A stretch of DNA of 64,000 bases, taken from Micropruina glycogenica (GTDB lineage: Bacteria > Actinomycetota > Actinomycetes > Propionibacteriales > Propionibacteriaceae). Where the stretch lies: assembly GCF_039524395.1 (NCBI RefSeq), contig NZ_BAAAGO010000031.1; one strand, 5' to 3'. This document shows positions 57,318 through 64,000 of the stretch, in pieces. How positions within the stretch are numbered: position 1 is the stretch's first letter; the number at the start of each line of letters is the position of its first letter. The notes beneath the pieces are model-generated. The model was not told the DNA's origin. It saw only the letters and a program-made list of their open reading frames with translations, and did not search any database. Both the position numbers and the translations under genes were made by a program.

Positions 57318-58951
57318 TTCGCGTCCTCGTTGCCGTCCCAGTTCAACAAGCCGTCGCGGTTGTGCAGTTGCGCGCTGGACGCGGCAGCTTCGGCCTGCTG
57401 CCGGGCCTTCAGCGCCGAGTAGGTTTCGATCGCGACCGGCACCGGCCGTCCGGACGCCTCACCGAACGGCCCCGAGTTGTACATGCCCGGGCCGCCCTCG
57501 AAGTCGAGCGAGCAGGCCAACTCTTCGAGGTTGTGCGCCTCTTCGTGGTGCGCCTTCGGAATGACGTAGCGCTCGTCGTACTTCGCGATGGCCAACAGCC
57601 GGTACATCTGCTCCATGGCCTGCGGAGTCATGCCGACCGCCTCGGCCAGTTCGGCGTCGCGGCCGGTACCCAACGTGACCCCACGCATGTAAGCCCGCAT
57701 GGCGGCAAGCTTCTGCAGCACGTCGGTGACGATGGCAGTGTCGCCGGCGGTGAACAGCTCGGCCAGGTAACCCACCGGAATGCGCAGTGCGTCGATGGCC
57801 CCGAACAGGTTGCCTGCGGCTTCGGCGTCGTGGCCCTGCTTGCGCAGTAGGTCGACCACCGGCGACAGCGGCGGTATGTACCAGACCATCGGCATCGTGC
57901 GGTACTCGGGGTGCAGCGGCAGCGCCACCTTGAAGTGCTTGATCAGGGCGTACACGGGCGAGCGCTGGGCGGCGGTGATCCAGTCCTGCGGCATGCCGCC
58001 GGCCCTGGCCGCCTCGATCACCTCGGGGTCGTGCGGGTCGAGCATCAGGTCGAGTTGGGCGGCGTACAGATCTTGCTCGTCGGCGCAGGCCGCTTCGGTC
58101 ACCCGATCGGGGTCGTACAAGATGATGCCCAGGTAGCGCAGCCGTCCCACACAGGTTTCGGAGCACACCGTCGGCAGGCCCACCTCCAGCCGCGGGTAGC
58201 AGAACGTGCACTTCTCGGCCTTGCCGCTGCGGTGGTTGAAGTAGATCTTCTTGTACGGGCAGCCTGTGATGCATTGCCGCCAGCCGCGGCAGCGGTCTTG
58301 GTCGACCAGCACGATGCCGTCTTCGGCGCGCTTGTAGATGGCGCCCGAGGGGCAACTGGCCATGCACGACGGGTTCAGGCAGTGCTCGCAGATGCGCGGC
58401 AAGAAGAACATGAAGCTCTTCTCGTACTCGAAGCGAATCTGCTCGTTGGCCTCGTCACGCAGCTTCTCGATCACCGGGTCGGACTGGCCGGTCTCGACGA
58501 CGCCGCCCAGGGAGTCGTCCCAGTTGGCCGACCAGGTGATCTGCGTGTCTTCGCCGGTGATCAGCGACTTGGGCCGGGCCACCGGAAAGTCATCACCGAG
58601 GGGGGCGCTGATCAGATTCTGATAGTCATAGGTCCACGGCTCGTAATAGTCGTCGAGTTCGGGCTGCACGGGTGAGGCGAAGATGCTGAGCAGCTTCTGA
58701 AAGCGCCCGCCGCTACGCAGTTTGAGGCCGCCCGACGCGGTGCGCACCCAGCCGCCGCGCCACTTCTGCTGGTCTTCGTAGCGGCGCGGGTAACCGAGCC
58801 CGGGCCGGGTCTCGACGTTGTTGAACCAGACGTACTCGGTGCCGGCCCGGTTGGTCCAGGCCTGCTTGCAGGTCACCGAGCAGGTGTGGCAACCGATGCA
58901 CTTGTCGAGGTTCATCACCATGGCCACCTGGGCCATCACACGCTTCGGCAT
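57314..58951 (-). CDS. narH: Respiratory nitrate reductase beta subunit
   Basis: 545 residues from ATG 58951, sharing a base with the narG stop. Iron-sulfur electron carrier between NarI and NarG. First cluster cysteines 18, 21, 24 and 28 (CIGCHTCSVTC); further groups in ICEHCLNPSCMASCPSGAIY, RCRGWRQCITGCPYKKIYFN and KCTFCYPRLEVGLPTVC. The RGWRQC stretch has tryptophan in place of one cysteine, the mark of the [3Fe-4S] cluster of NarH. A longer reading frame to 59371 overlaps narG and is discarded. Confidence 0.96.
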   Translation of the reverse strand: MPKRVMAQVAMVMNLDKCIGCHTCSVTCKQAWTNRAGTEYVWFNNVETRPGLGYPRRYEDQQKWRGGWVRTASGGLKLRSGGRFQKLLSIFASPVQPELDDYYEPWTYDYQNLISAPLGDDFPVARPKSLITGEDTQITWSANWDDSLGGVVETGQSDPVIEKLRDEANEQIRFEYEKSFMFFLPRICEHCLNPSCMASCPSGAIYKRAEDGIVLVDQDRCRGWRQCITGCPYKKIYFNHRSGKAEKCTFCYPRLEVGLPTVCSETCVGRLRYLGIILYDPDRVTEAACADEQDLYAAQLDLMLDPHDPEVIEAARAGGMPQDWITAAQRSPVYALIKHFKVALPLHPEYRTMPMVWYIPPLSPVVDLLRKQGHDAEAAGNLFGAIDALRIPVGYLAELFTAGDTAIVTDVLQKLAAMRAYMRGVTLGTGRDAELAEAVGMTPQAMEQMYRLLAIAKYDERYVIPKAHHEEAHNLEELACSLDFEGGPGMYNSGPFGEASGRPVPVAIETYSALKARQQAEAAASSAQLHNRDGLLNWDGNEDAK

Positions 58952-61900
58952 CAGTACTGCACCTCCTGCGAACGGCGGCGGACGGTCGACACGATGTCGC
59001 GCTGCACCCCGGTGGGGCCCAGGTAGTTGAACGCGTACGCCAACTGGGCGTACGCCCCGATCAGGTGGGTGGGTTTGACCAGAATGCGGGTGACCGAGTT
59101 GTGAATGCCGCCGCGCTTGCCGGTGGCCTCGGACTTGGGCACGTCGATGGTGCGCTCCTGCGCATGCTGCACGTAGCAGATGCCGTCGGGCAGCTTGTGG
59201 GTGACGACGGCACGGGCGACGAACACACCGTTGGCGTTGGTGAGTTCGATCCAGTCGTTGTCGGCCACCCCGATGGACGCGGCGTCGGCCACGCTCAGCC
59301 ACGCCTGCGGGCCGCCGCGGCCCAGGCTGAGCATGAACAGGTTGTCCTGGTACTCGGAATGAATCGACCACTTGTTGTGCACGGTGAGGTAGCGCAACGT
59401 GATCGCCTTTTCGCCGGTCGGCCCGAGTTCGGGCTCACCGAAGGCCCGGCTCATGTCGAGCGGCGGCCGGAACGTGGGCAACTGCTCCCCGGCGTCGATC
59501 ATCCAGTCGTGGTCGAGAAAGAAGTGCATGCGGCCCGAGAGGGTGTGCCACGGCTTGAGCCGTTCGGTGTTGATCGTGAACGCGGCGTACCGGCGTCCAC
59601 CCGTTTCAGAGCCCGACCACTCCGGCGAGGTGATCACCGGCTGCGGCGCCTCTTGGGTCTGCTTGTAGGTGATGCGGCGCTCCTCCTGGCCTTCGGACAG
59701 GTCGGCCAGCTTGCGTCCGGTCTTGGCCTCCAGGGTGTGAAAGCCCTGGGTGGCCAGTGCGCCGTTGGTGGTTCCCGAGAAGGCGAGGATCGCCTCGGCC
59801 AGCCGGGCGTCGGTGTCGATGGCCGGACGCCCCGCGCCGGCGCCTGAGGCCATCACGCCGTGCAGCTTGCCGAGCAGGTCAACCGAGCCGTTGACGTCGT
59901 AGGTGATGTTCTTCACCGTGAAGCCCAGCCGGTCGGCCAGGGGGCCGACAGTGGCGAGCTTGTCGGCGATGGCGGTGTAATCGCGCTCTACCACCATCAA
60001 TGCCGGCAGGTTCTTACCCGGAACCGCGGGCAGGTCGGTGCCGCGCCAGTCGGGCACGTGCCCGCCGGGCTGGCTGATCTGGCCGGGGGTGTCGTGCTGC
60101 ATCGGCACCGCCACCAGGTCGCTGCGGGTGTCGAGCCGACCCTTGGCCAGCGTCGAGATCGCGCGCGCAAGCAGGGTGAAGAATTCGAAGTCGCTTTTCG
60201 CTTCCCACGGCGGGTCGATCGCGGGGGTGAAGGCGTGCACGTAGGGGTGCATGTCGGTGCTCGAAATGTCGTACTTCTCGTACCAGGTGGCGGCCGGAAA
60301 CACGATGTCTGACAGCAGCGTGGTCGACGTCATGCGAAAGTCGGCGCTGATCAGCAGGTCGAGCTTGCCCTCGGGCGCCTCGTCGCGGAACGCCACGACC
60401 GTGGGCTTGACCTCGGCGGCGTGCTGGTTGGGCATCAGGTTCGAGCCGGTGCCCAGCAGGTGCTTCAAGAAGTACTCGTTGCCCTTGGCGGACGATCCGA
60501 ACAGGTTCGAGCGCCACACCACCATGGTGCGCGGCCAGTTCTCGGGCGCATCGATGTCTTCGAGAGAGGTCTTCAGGGTGCCGTCCTTGAGCCGGCTCGC
60601 GACCCAGCTGCCGACGTCGGGCGCCTCGCCCGCAGCCACGGCGGCTTTCGCTTCGTCGGCCAGATCGAGCGGGTTGCGGTCGAACTGCGGGTAGAACGGC
60701 ATCCAGCCCAGCCGGTGACTGAGCGCCATCGCGTCGGCGGTGTGCAGGCCGTCCAGGCTGCCGGTGGACAGCGGCGACTTCACCCGGTCGGCCGAGTAGC
60801 CGTCGGTGCGCCACTGGTCGGTGTGCATGTACCAGTAGCCGGTGCCGATCATGGTGCGCGGCGGCCGCGACCAGTCCAGCGCGTTGGCCAGGTTGAACCA
60901 GCCGGTCATCGGCCGGCACTTCTCCTGCCCCACGTAGTGCGCCCAGCCGCCGCCGTTCTTGCCGATGCAGCCGGTGAGCATCAGCAGCGCCATGATCGCT
61001 CGGTAGGTGACGTCGGCGTGGAACCAGTGGCAGATGCCGGCGCCGATGATGATCATCGAGCGGCCGCCGGAGTCTTCGGCGTTCTTGGCGAACTCGCGGG
61101 CGATGCGCACGCAGACGTCGGCGGGCACCGACGTGATCTCGGCCTGCCACGCGGGGGTGTAGGGCGATTCGACGTCGTCGTAGCCGGACGGCCACGTGCC
61201 CGGCAACGAATCGCGGCCCACCCCGTACTGGGCGAGCATCAGGTCGAGCACGGTGGTGACCAGGTGCTCACCCACTCGCACCGTCGGCACCCCGCGGCGA
61301 ATGATGGTGCCCTCGCCGCGCGGGTCTTCGAAGCACGGCAGAGCGATCTCGACGGGCTCGGCCCCGGGCACGTTCAGCAGGCTGAGCGCCGGGTCCAGGT
61401 CACCGAGTTCGAGGTTCCAGGTGCCCTGGCCGCCCTCGCTGTAGCGGTGCCCCATGGTGCCGTTGGGCACCGCGGGGGCGTTGGTGGCGGCGTCCCACAG
61501 CACGGTGGCGAAGGCGTCGTCCAGTTTGCCGTTGGTCGGGCTGGTCGAGACCCCGTCCAGGTCGGCGGCGGTCAAGAACTTGGCCGCGGTCAGGCCGTGG
61601 CCGTCGGGGTGCTCGACCAGGGTGACCAGCATCGGCAGGTCGGTGTACTGCCGCACGTAGTCGGTGAACGCCGGCACCTGGCGCTCGACGTAGTTCTCGC
61701 GCAACATGACGTGGCCCATGGCCATGGCCAGCGCGGCGTCGGTGCCGGCCTGCGCGGGCAGCCACTCATCGGCGAACTTCACGTTGTCGGCGTAGTCGGG
61801 GCTGACTGTCACCACCTTGGTGCCGCGGTAGCGCACCTCGGCCATCCAGTGGGCGTCCGGGGTGCGGGTGACGGGCACGTTGGAGCCCCACATCATCAGA

Positions 61901-62682
61901 TAGGTGGCGTCCCACCAGTCGCCCGACTCGGGCACGTCGGTCTGGTCGCCGAACACCTGCGGGCTGGCCACCGGCAGGTCGGCGTACCAGTCGTAGAACG
62001 ACGTCATGGCGCCGCCGATCAGGTGGTTGAACCGGGTGCCCACCGCATGGCTGACCATCGACATGGCCGGAATCGGCGAGAACGACACGCAGCGGTCGGG
62101 CCCGTAGGTGCCGATGGTGTGCACGTACGAGGCTGCGGCGATCTCGAGCGCCTCGTTCCACGAGATGCGCACCAGGCCGCCCTTGCCGCGGGCGTTCTGG
62201 TAGCGCTTACGGGTTGCGGGGTCGGTCGAGATCTCGGCGAACGCCTTCACCGGATCGCCGTCGTGGCGCGCCTTCGCGGCCCGGTAGGCCTCGATCAGCA
62301 CGCCCCGCCCGTAGGGGTAGCGCACCCGGGTGGGCGAGTAGGTGTACCAACTGAAGGCCGCGCCGCGGGGGCAGCCGCGGGGCTCGTACTCGGGTCGGTC
62401 GGGGCCGGTGGTCGGGTAGTCGGTCTGCTGACTCTCCCAGGTGATGATGCCGTCCTTGACGTACACCTTCCACGAACACGAGCCGGTGCAGTTCACCCCG
62501 TGGGTGGAGCGAACCACCTTGTCATGGCTCCATCGGTCGCGATAGAACACGTCGCCCTGGCGGCCGCCCTCGCGAAAGACCACGCGGCCGTCGTCGGTCT
62601 CGTCCCACTTGGTGAAGTACTTGCCGAGCTTCAGCAGGGCAGCGGCAGCGGGCCCATCCACCCGCGCTCGGTCGGTGGTCAT
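58951..62682 (-). CDS. narG: Respiratory nitrate reductase alpha subunit
   Basis: 1243 residues, full length. Molybdenum-bis-MGD catalytic subunit. The FS0 cluster is held by His61, Cys65, Cys69 and Cys104 (HGVNCTGSCSWK ... PRGCPRGAAFSW). SFYDWYADLPVASPQVFGDQ TDVPES carries the aspartate that binds molybdenum. No twin-arginine signal is evident at the N-terminus, so the active site faces the cytoplasm as in other NarG proteins. It begins a six- or seven-gene operon reading leftward, after an intergenic stretch with two palindromes. Confidence 0.97.
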   Translation of the reverse strand: MTTDRARVDGPAAAALLKLGKYFTKWDETDDGRVVFREGGRQGDVFYRDRWSHDKVVRSTHGVNCTGSCSWKVYVKDGIITWESQQTDYPTTGPDRPEYEPRGCPRGAAFSWYTYSPTRVRYPYGRGVLIEAYRAAKARHDGDPVKAFAEISTDPATRKRYQNARGKGGLVRISWNEALEIAAASYVHTIGTYGPDRCVSFSPIPAMSMVSHAVGTRFNHLIGGAMTSFYDWYADLPVASPQVFGDQTDVPESGDWWDATYLMMWGSNVPVTRTPDAHWMAEVRYRGTKVVTVSPDYADNVKFADEWLPAQAGTDAALAMAMGHVMLRENYVERQVPAFTDYVRQYTDLPMLVTLVEHPDGHGLTAAKFLTAADLDGVSTSPTNGKLDDAFATVLWDAATNAPAVPNGTMGHRYSEGGQGTWNLELGDLDPALSLLNVPGAEPVEIALPCFEDPRGEGTIIRRGVPTVRVGEHLVTTVLDLMLAQYGVGRDSLPGTWPSGYDDVESPYTPAWQAEITSVPADVCVRIAREFAKNAEDSGGRSMIIIGAGICHWFHADVTYRAIMALLMLTGCIGKNGGGWAHYVGQEKCRPMTGWFNLANALDWSRPPRTMIGTGYWYMHTDQWRTDGYSADRVKSPLSTGSLDGLHTADAMALSHRLGWMPFYPQFDRNPLDLADEAKAAVAAGEAPDVGSWVASRLKDGTLKTSLEDIDAPENWPRTMVVWRSNLFGSSAKGNEYFLKHLLGTGSNLMPNQHAAEVKPTVVAFRDEAPEGKLDLLISADFRMTSTTLLSDIVFPAATWYEKYDISSTDMHPYVHAFTPAIDPPWEAKSDFEFFTLLARAISTLAKGRLDTRSDLVAVPMQHDTPGQISQPGGHVPDWRGTDLPAVPGKNLPALMVVERDYTAIADKLATVGPLADRLGFTVKNITYDVNGSVDLLGKLHGVMASGAGAGRPAIDTDARLAEAILAFSGTTNGALATQGFHTLEAKTGRKLADLSEGQEERRITYKQTQEAPQPVITSPEWSGSETGGRRYAAFTINTERLKPWHTLSGRMHFFLDHDWMIDAGEQLPTFRPPLDMSRAFGEPELGPTGEKAITLRYLTVHNKWSIHSEYQDNLFMLSLGRGGPQAWLSVADAASIGVADNDWIELTNANGVFVARAVVTHKLPDGICYVQHAQERTIDVPKSEATGKRGGIHNSVTRILVKPTHLIGAYAQLAYAFNYLGPTGVQRDIVSTVRRRSQEVQY

Positions 62683-62705
62683 GGCGACATGCTAATCACG
62701 GCGAC

Positions 62706-62793
62706 GGGGTTTACATGAAGAAATCGGTAAAACCCTGTGAAGGCGGCCAGAACCGTGCAAGACGGCCCCGGCGAGCCCTCGGTAATAGTTACC
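62706..62793. promoter_or_regulatory. Regulatory region between narG and its divergent regulator
   Basis: TTTACATGA at 62710-62718 is shared with the nirK palindrome. It is embedded in an imperfect inverted repeat from GGGTTTAC (62707-62714) to GGTAAAACCC (62726-62735). A second, exact 13-base palindrome GGTAA-TAG-TTACC lies at 62781-62793, 52 bases before the regulator ATG. These are candidate sites for the adjacent three-cysteine regulator or a nitrate/oxygen regulator. Confidence 0.55.
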
Positions 62794-62845
62794 ATCGGGC
62801 AGAGAAAACCCGACCGAGCAGGCTGGGCGGGGTGCGGAGAGATCG

Positions 62846-63520
62846 ATGAGCGCAGCGAAGACCGAGCGTCTGGGGCCCACGCGGGCCGAGGTGCTGCACC
62901 ACCTGCGCACGCGCGCGTCCGCGCAGGGCGTCGAGGCGGTGGCGTTGGCGCTCGGGCTGCACCCCAACACCACCCGGTTTCACCTGGGCGCTCTCACCGA
63001 GGCGGGCCTGGTCGTCCGCGAGGTCGAGAACCGCCGCCGGCCGGGGCGTCCGCGCATGCTGTTCCGGGCCGTCCCCGGCCTGGGTGGTGACCACTACGAA
63101 GCGCTGGCCGAGGTGCTGGTGCGGCACTTCGCCAGCGGCTTGGACGACCGGGCCGAGCGGGCCGAGAACGCGGGCCTGGCCTGGGGCGAGCGGCTGCGCG
63201 AGCAGCGCGACCCGCAGTCGTCCGACCAGCCGGTGGAACGGTTGGTGAACGCGATGGACGCCCTCGGCTACCAACCGCAGCGCGACCAGTCCGACGACGC
63301 CACGGTCGTACTGCGGCCCTGCCCTTTTCTGAACCTGGCCGGCGACGACCCCGACGTGATCTGCCGGTTGCACGTGGGCCTGGCCAATGGGCTGCTCGGC
63401 CCCGACCAGCCCTGGCGGGTCACCGACATCGAGCCGTTCGCGACGCCCACCACGTGCGTGCTGCGGCTGCAGCACCTGGCCGCGGCTGAACCGTCTGCGG
63501 CGAGCGATCACGTGGCCTGA
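62846..63520 (+). CDS. SufR-like three-cysteine HTH transcriptional regulator next to narG
   Basis: 224 residues, GGAGAG before the ATG. Winged helix (VEAVALALGLHPNTTRFHLG ALTEAGL, then RRPGRPRMLFRA) and a C-terminal domain with Cys159 (RPCPFLNL), Cys173 (VICRLHVGLANGLL) and Cys204 (PTTCVLRL), a three-cysteine pattern of Fe-S-binding regulators. Divergent from narG. Its paralogue at 51336 is divergent from nirK, and the two upstream regions share TTTACATGA. Probable role: control of nitrate and nitrite respiration in response to oxygen or NO. Confidence 0.82.
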   Translation: MSAAKTERLGPTRAEVLHHLRTRASAQGVEAVALALGLHPNTTRFHLGALTEAGLVVREVENRRRPGRPRMLFRAVPGLGGDHYEALAEVLVRHFASGLDDRAERAENAGLAWGERLREQRDPQSSDQPVERLVNAMDALGYQPQRDQSDDATVVLRPCPFLNLAGDDPDVICRLHVGLANGLLGPDQPWRVTDIEPFATPTTCVLRLQHLAAAEPSAASDHVA

Positions 63521-63634
63521 GCCGACCCCACCGGCGCCTCGCCGAGCCGGCACGACGTGACCCAGAACGGTGTAGCCCGTCGGGCACCTCGCGAGAACCA
63601 TGGTGCCGAGAACCGCCACCATGCAGGAGGCCGC

Positions 63635-63827
63635 ATGCCGACCAGCCGACCCACCCTGGACGCCCTCAACATCGATCTGGTGCCGCCGGGCGGTGACTAC
63701 GACCCGAGGTCGAGCGGCTTCTGGGCCTGGGGGCGCGCACGCTCGAGCACGACTGGGGCAAGTTGAACTGGACCGTCATGCTCGACCGGGCAACAACGAG
63801 TTCTGCCTCTTGAAGCCGACGAACTGA
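63635..63827 (+). pseudogene. Decayed glyoxalase-like (VOC) gene
   Basis: GCAGGAGG precedes an ATG that opens MPTSRPTLDALNIDLVPPGG in one frame; GARTLEHDWGKLNWTVMLD follows in the next frame, and PGNNEFCLLKPTN with a stop in the third. Read in order these resemble the end of a glyoxalase-like domain protein (LG...DWG...VMLDPxGNEFCLL). Two frameshifts and an internal deletion are implied. The rest of the 480-base stretch after the regulator holds no convincing gene. Confidence 0.45.
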
Positions 63828-63919
63828 GCTTTCGCAGGTTCCCGCAGCATGGGCGAGGGCGGGCGCCTGGACGCACCGCTACCGCCATCCGCCATCCTCG
63901 CGGCGCCCGGGTGGGTCCG

Positions 63920-63952
63920 GTCGTGGTCCCGGCCCCTGGCCGGGACCACGAC
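63920..63952. terminator. Perfect 15-bp hairpin (CCT loop) near the right end
   Basis: GTCGTGGTCCCGGCC at 63920-63934 is followed by the loop CCT and its exact complement at 63938-63952. It is a very stable stem without a T-run. It may be a bidirectional terminator, a dispersed palindromic repeat, or an RNA element. Confidence 0.45.
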
Positions 63953-64000
63953 TGCGTGCTGCTCGCAGGACTGCTGGCGTAGGTGCGTGGCGGGCGGGGC

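Noticed and set aside
60421..62718. A 765-codon open frame on the + strand
   Set aside because: Antisense shadow of narG, with no recognisable protein features.

Overview
The window is very GC-rich and coding-dense, with many GTG/TTG starts, ATGA/GTGA stop-start overlaps, DUF222/13E12-type HNH and Eis-type genes, a nadA-nadB-nadC operon and SufR-like three-cysteine regulators. This points to a free-living actinobacterium (Actinomycetota; Propionibacteriales-like is a reasonable guess, but no marker here fixes the genus). No rRNA, complete tRNA or CRISPR array was found.

Layout. (1) 1-13.7 kb: a surface glycopolymer (wall-teichoic-acid-like) locus with two CDP-glycerol glycerophosphotransferase-type proteins (one cut by the window edge), a fusion of a TagD-like cytidylyltransferase with a Gfo/Idh/MocA oxidoreductase, two tandem TagE-like glucosyltransferases and a TagGH-type ABC exporter. 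Inserted among them are three exported proteins: CopC-like, phospholipase-D-like and fibronectin-III. (2) 13.8-23.2 kb: housekeeping and small conserved genes (pgi, a cell-wall hydrolase-like protein, a KDPG-aldolase-like protein without its lysine, PEBP, DinB-like, FMN reductase, a DUF4031-HD fusion, a VanY-type lipoprotein carboxypeptidase) ending with an NrtR-type Nudix regulator. (3) 23.3-31.8 kb: a probable acquired island. Two broken genes lie on its left. A complete frlB-frlO-frlN-frlM-frlD-frlR Amadori-product (fructoselysine-type) uptake and catabolism operon is in the middle. On the right is a graveyard of IS481, IS3 and tyrosine-integrase fragments around the 3' half of a tRNA-Gly(CCC). 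(4) 32-44.4 kb: HNH/DUF222 protein, Eis-like acetyltransferase, nitronate monooxygenase, the nadABC operon with a palindromic operator over its promoter, pfkA, and a few enzymes. (5) 44.4-63.5 kb: anaerobic nitrogen-oxide respiration: molybdate uptake (modABC and a ModE-like regulator), a DUF2249 protein, a very large membrane-anchored NirK with an extra cupredoxin domain, a hemerythrin-like protein, a MoaB/MogA protein, two NarK transporters and narGHJI. The nar-nir block is bracketed by two related three-cysteine regulators. The right end is a decayed glyoxalase-like gene and a perfect hairpin.

How it works together: molybdate imported by ModABC and processed with MoaB/MogA supplies NarG; NarK proteins bring in nitrate and release nitrite; NarGHI reduces nitrate on the quinol pool; NirK reduces nitrite to NO. 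No NO reductase lies in the window. The hemerythrin and DUF2249 proteins are plausible NO/Fe-S stress partners. The quinolinate pathway (nadABC) may be under the NrtR homologue encoded 13 kb away.
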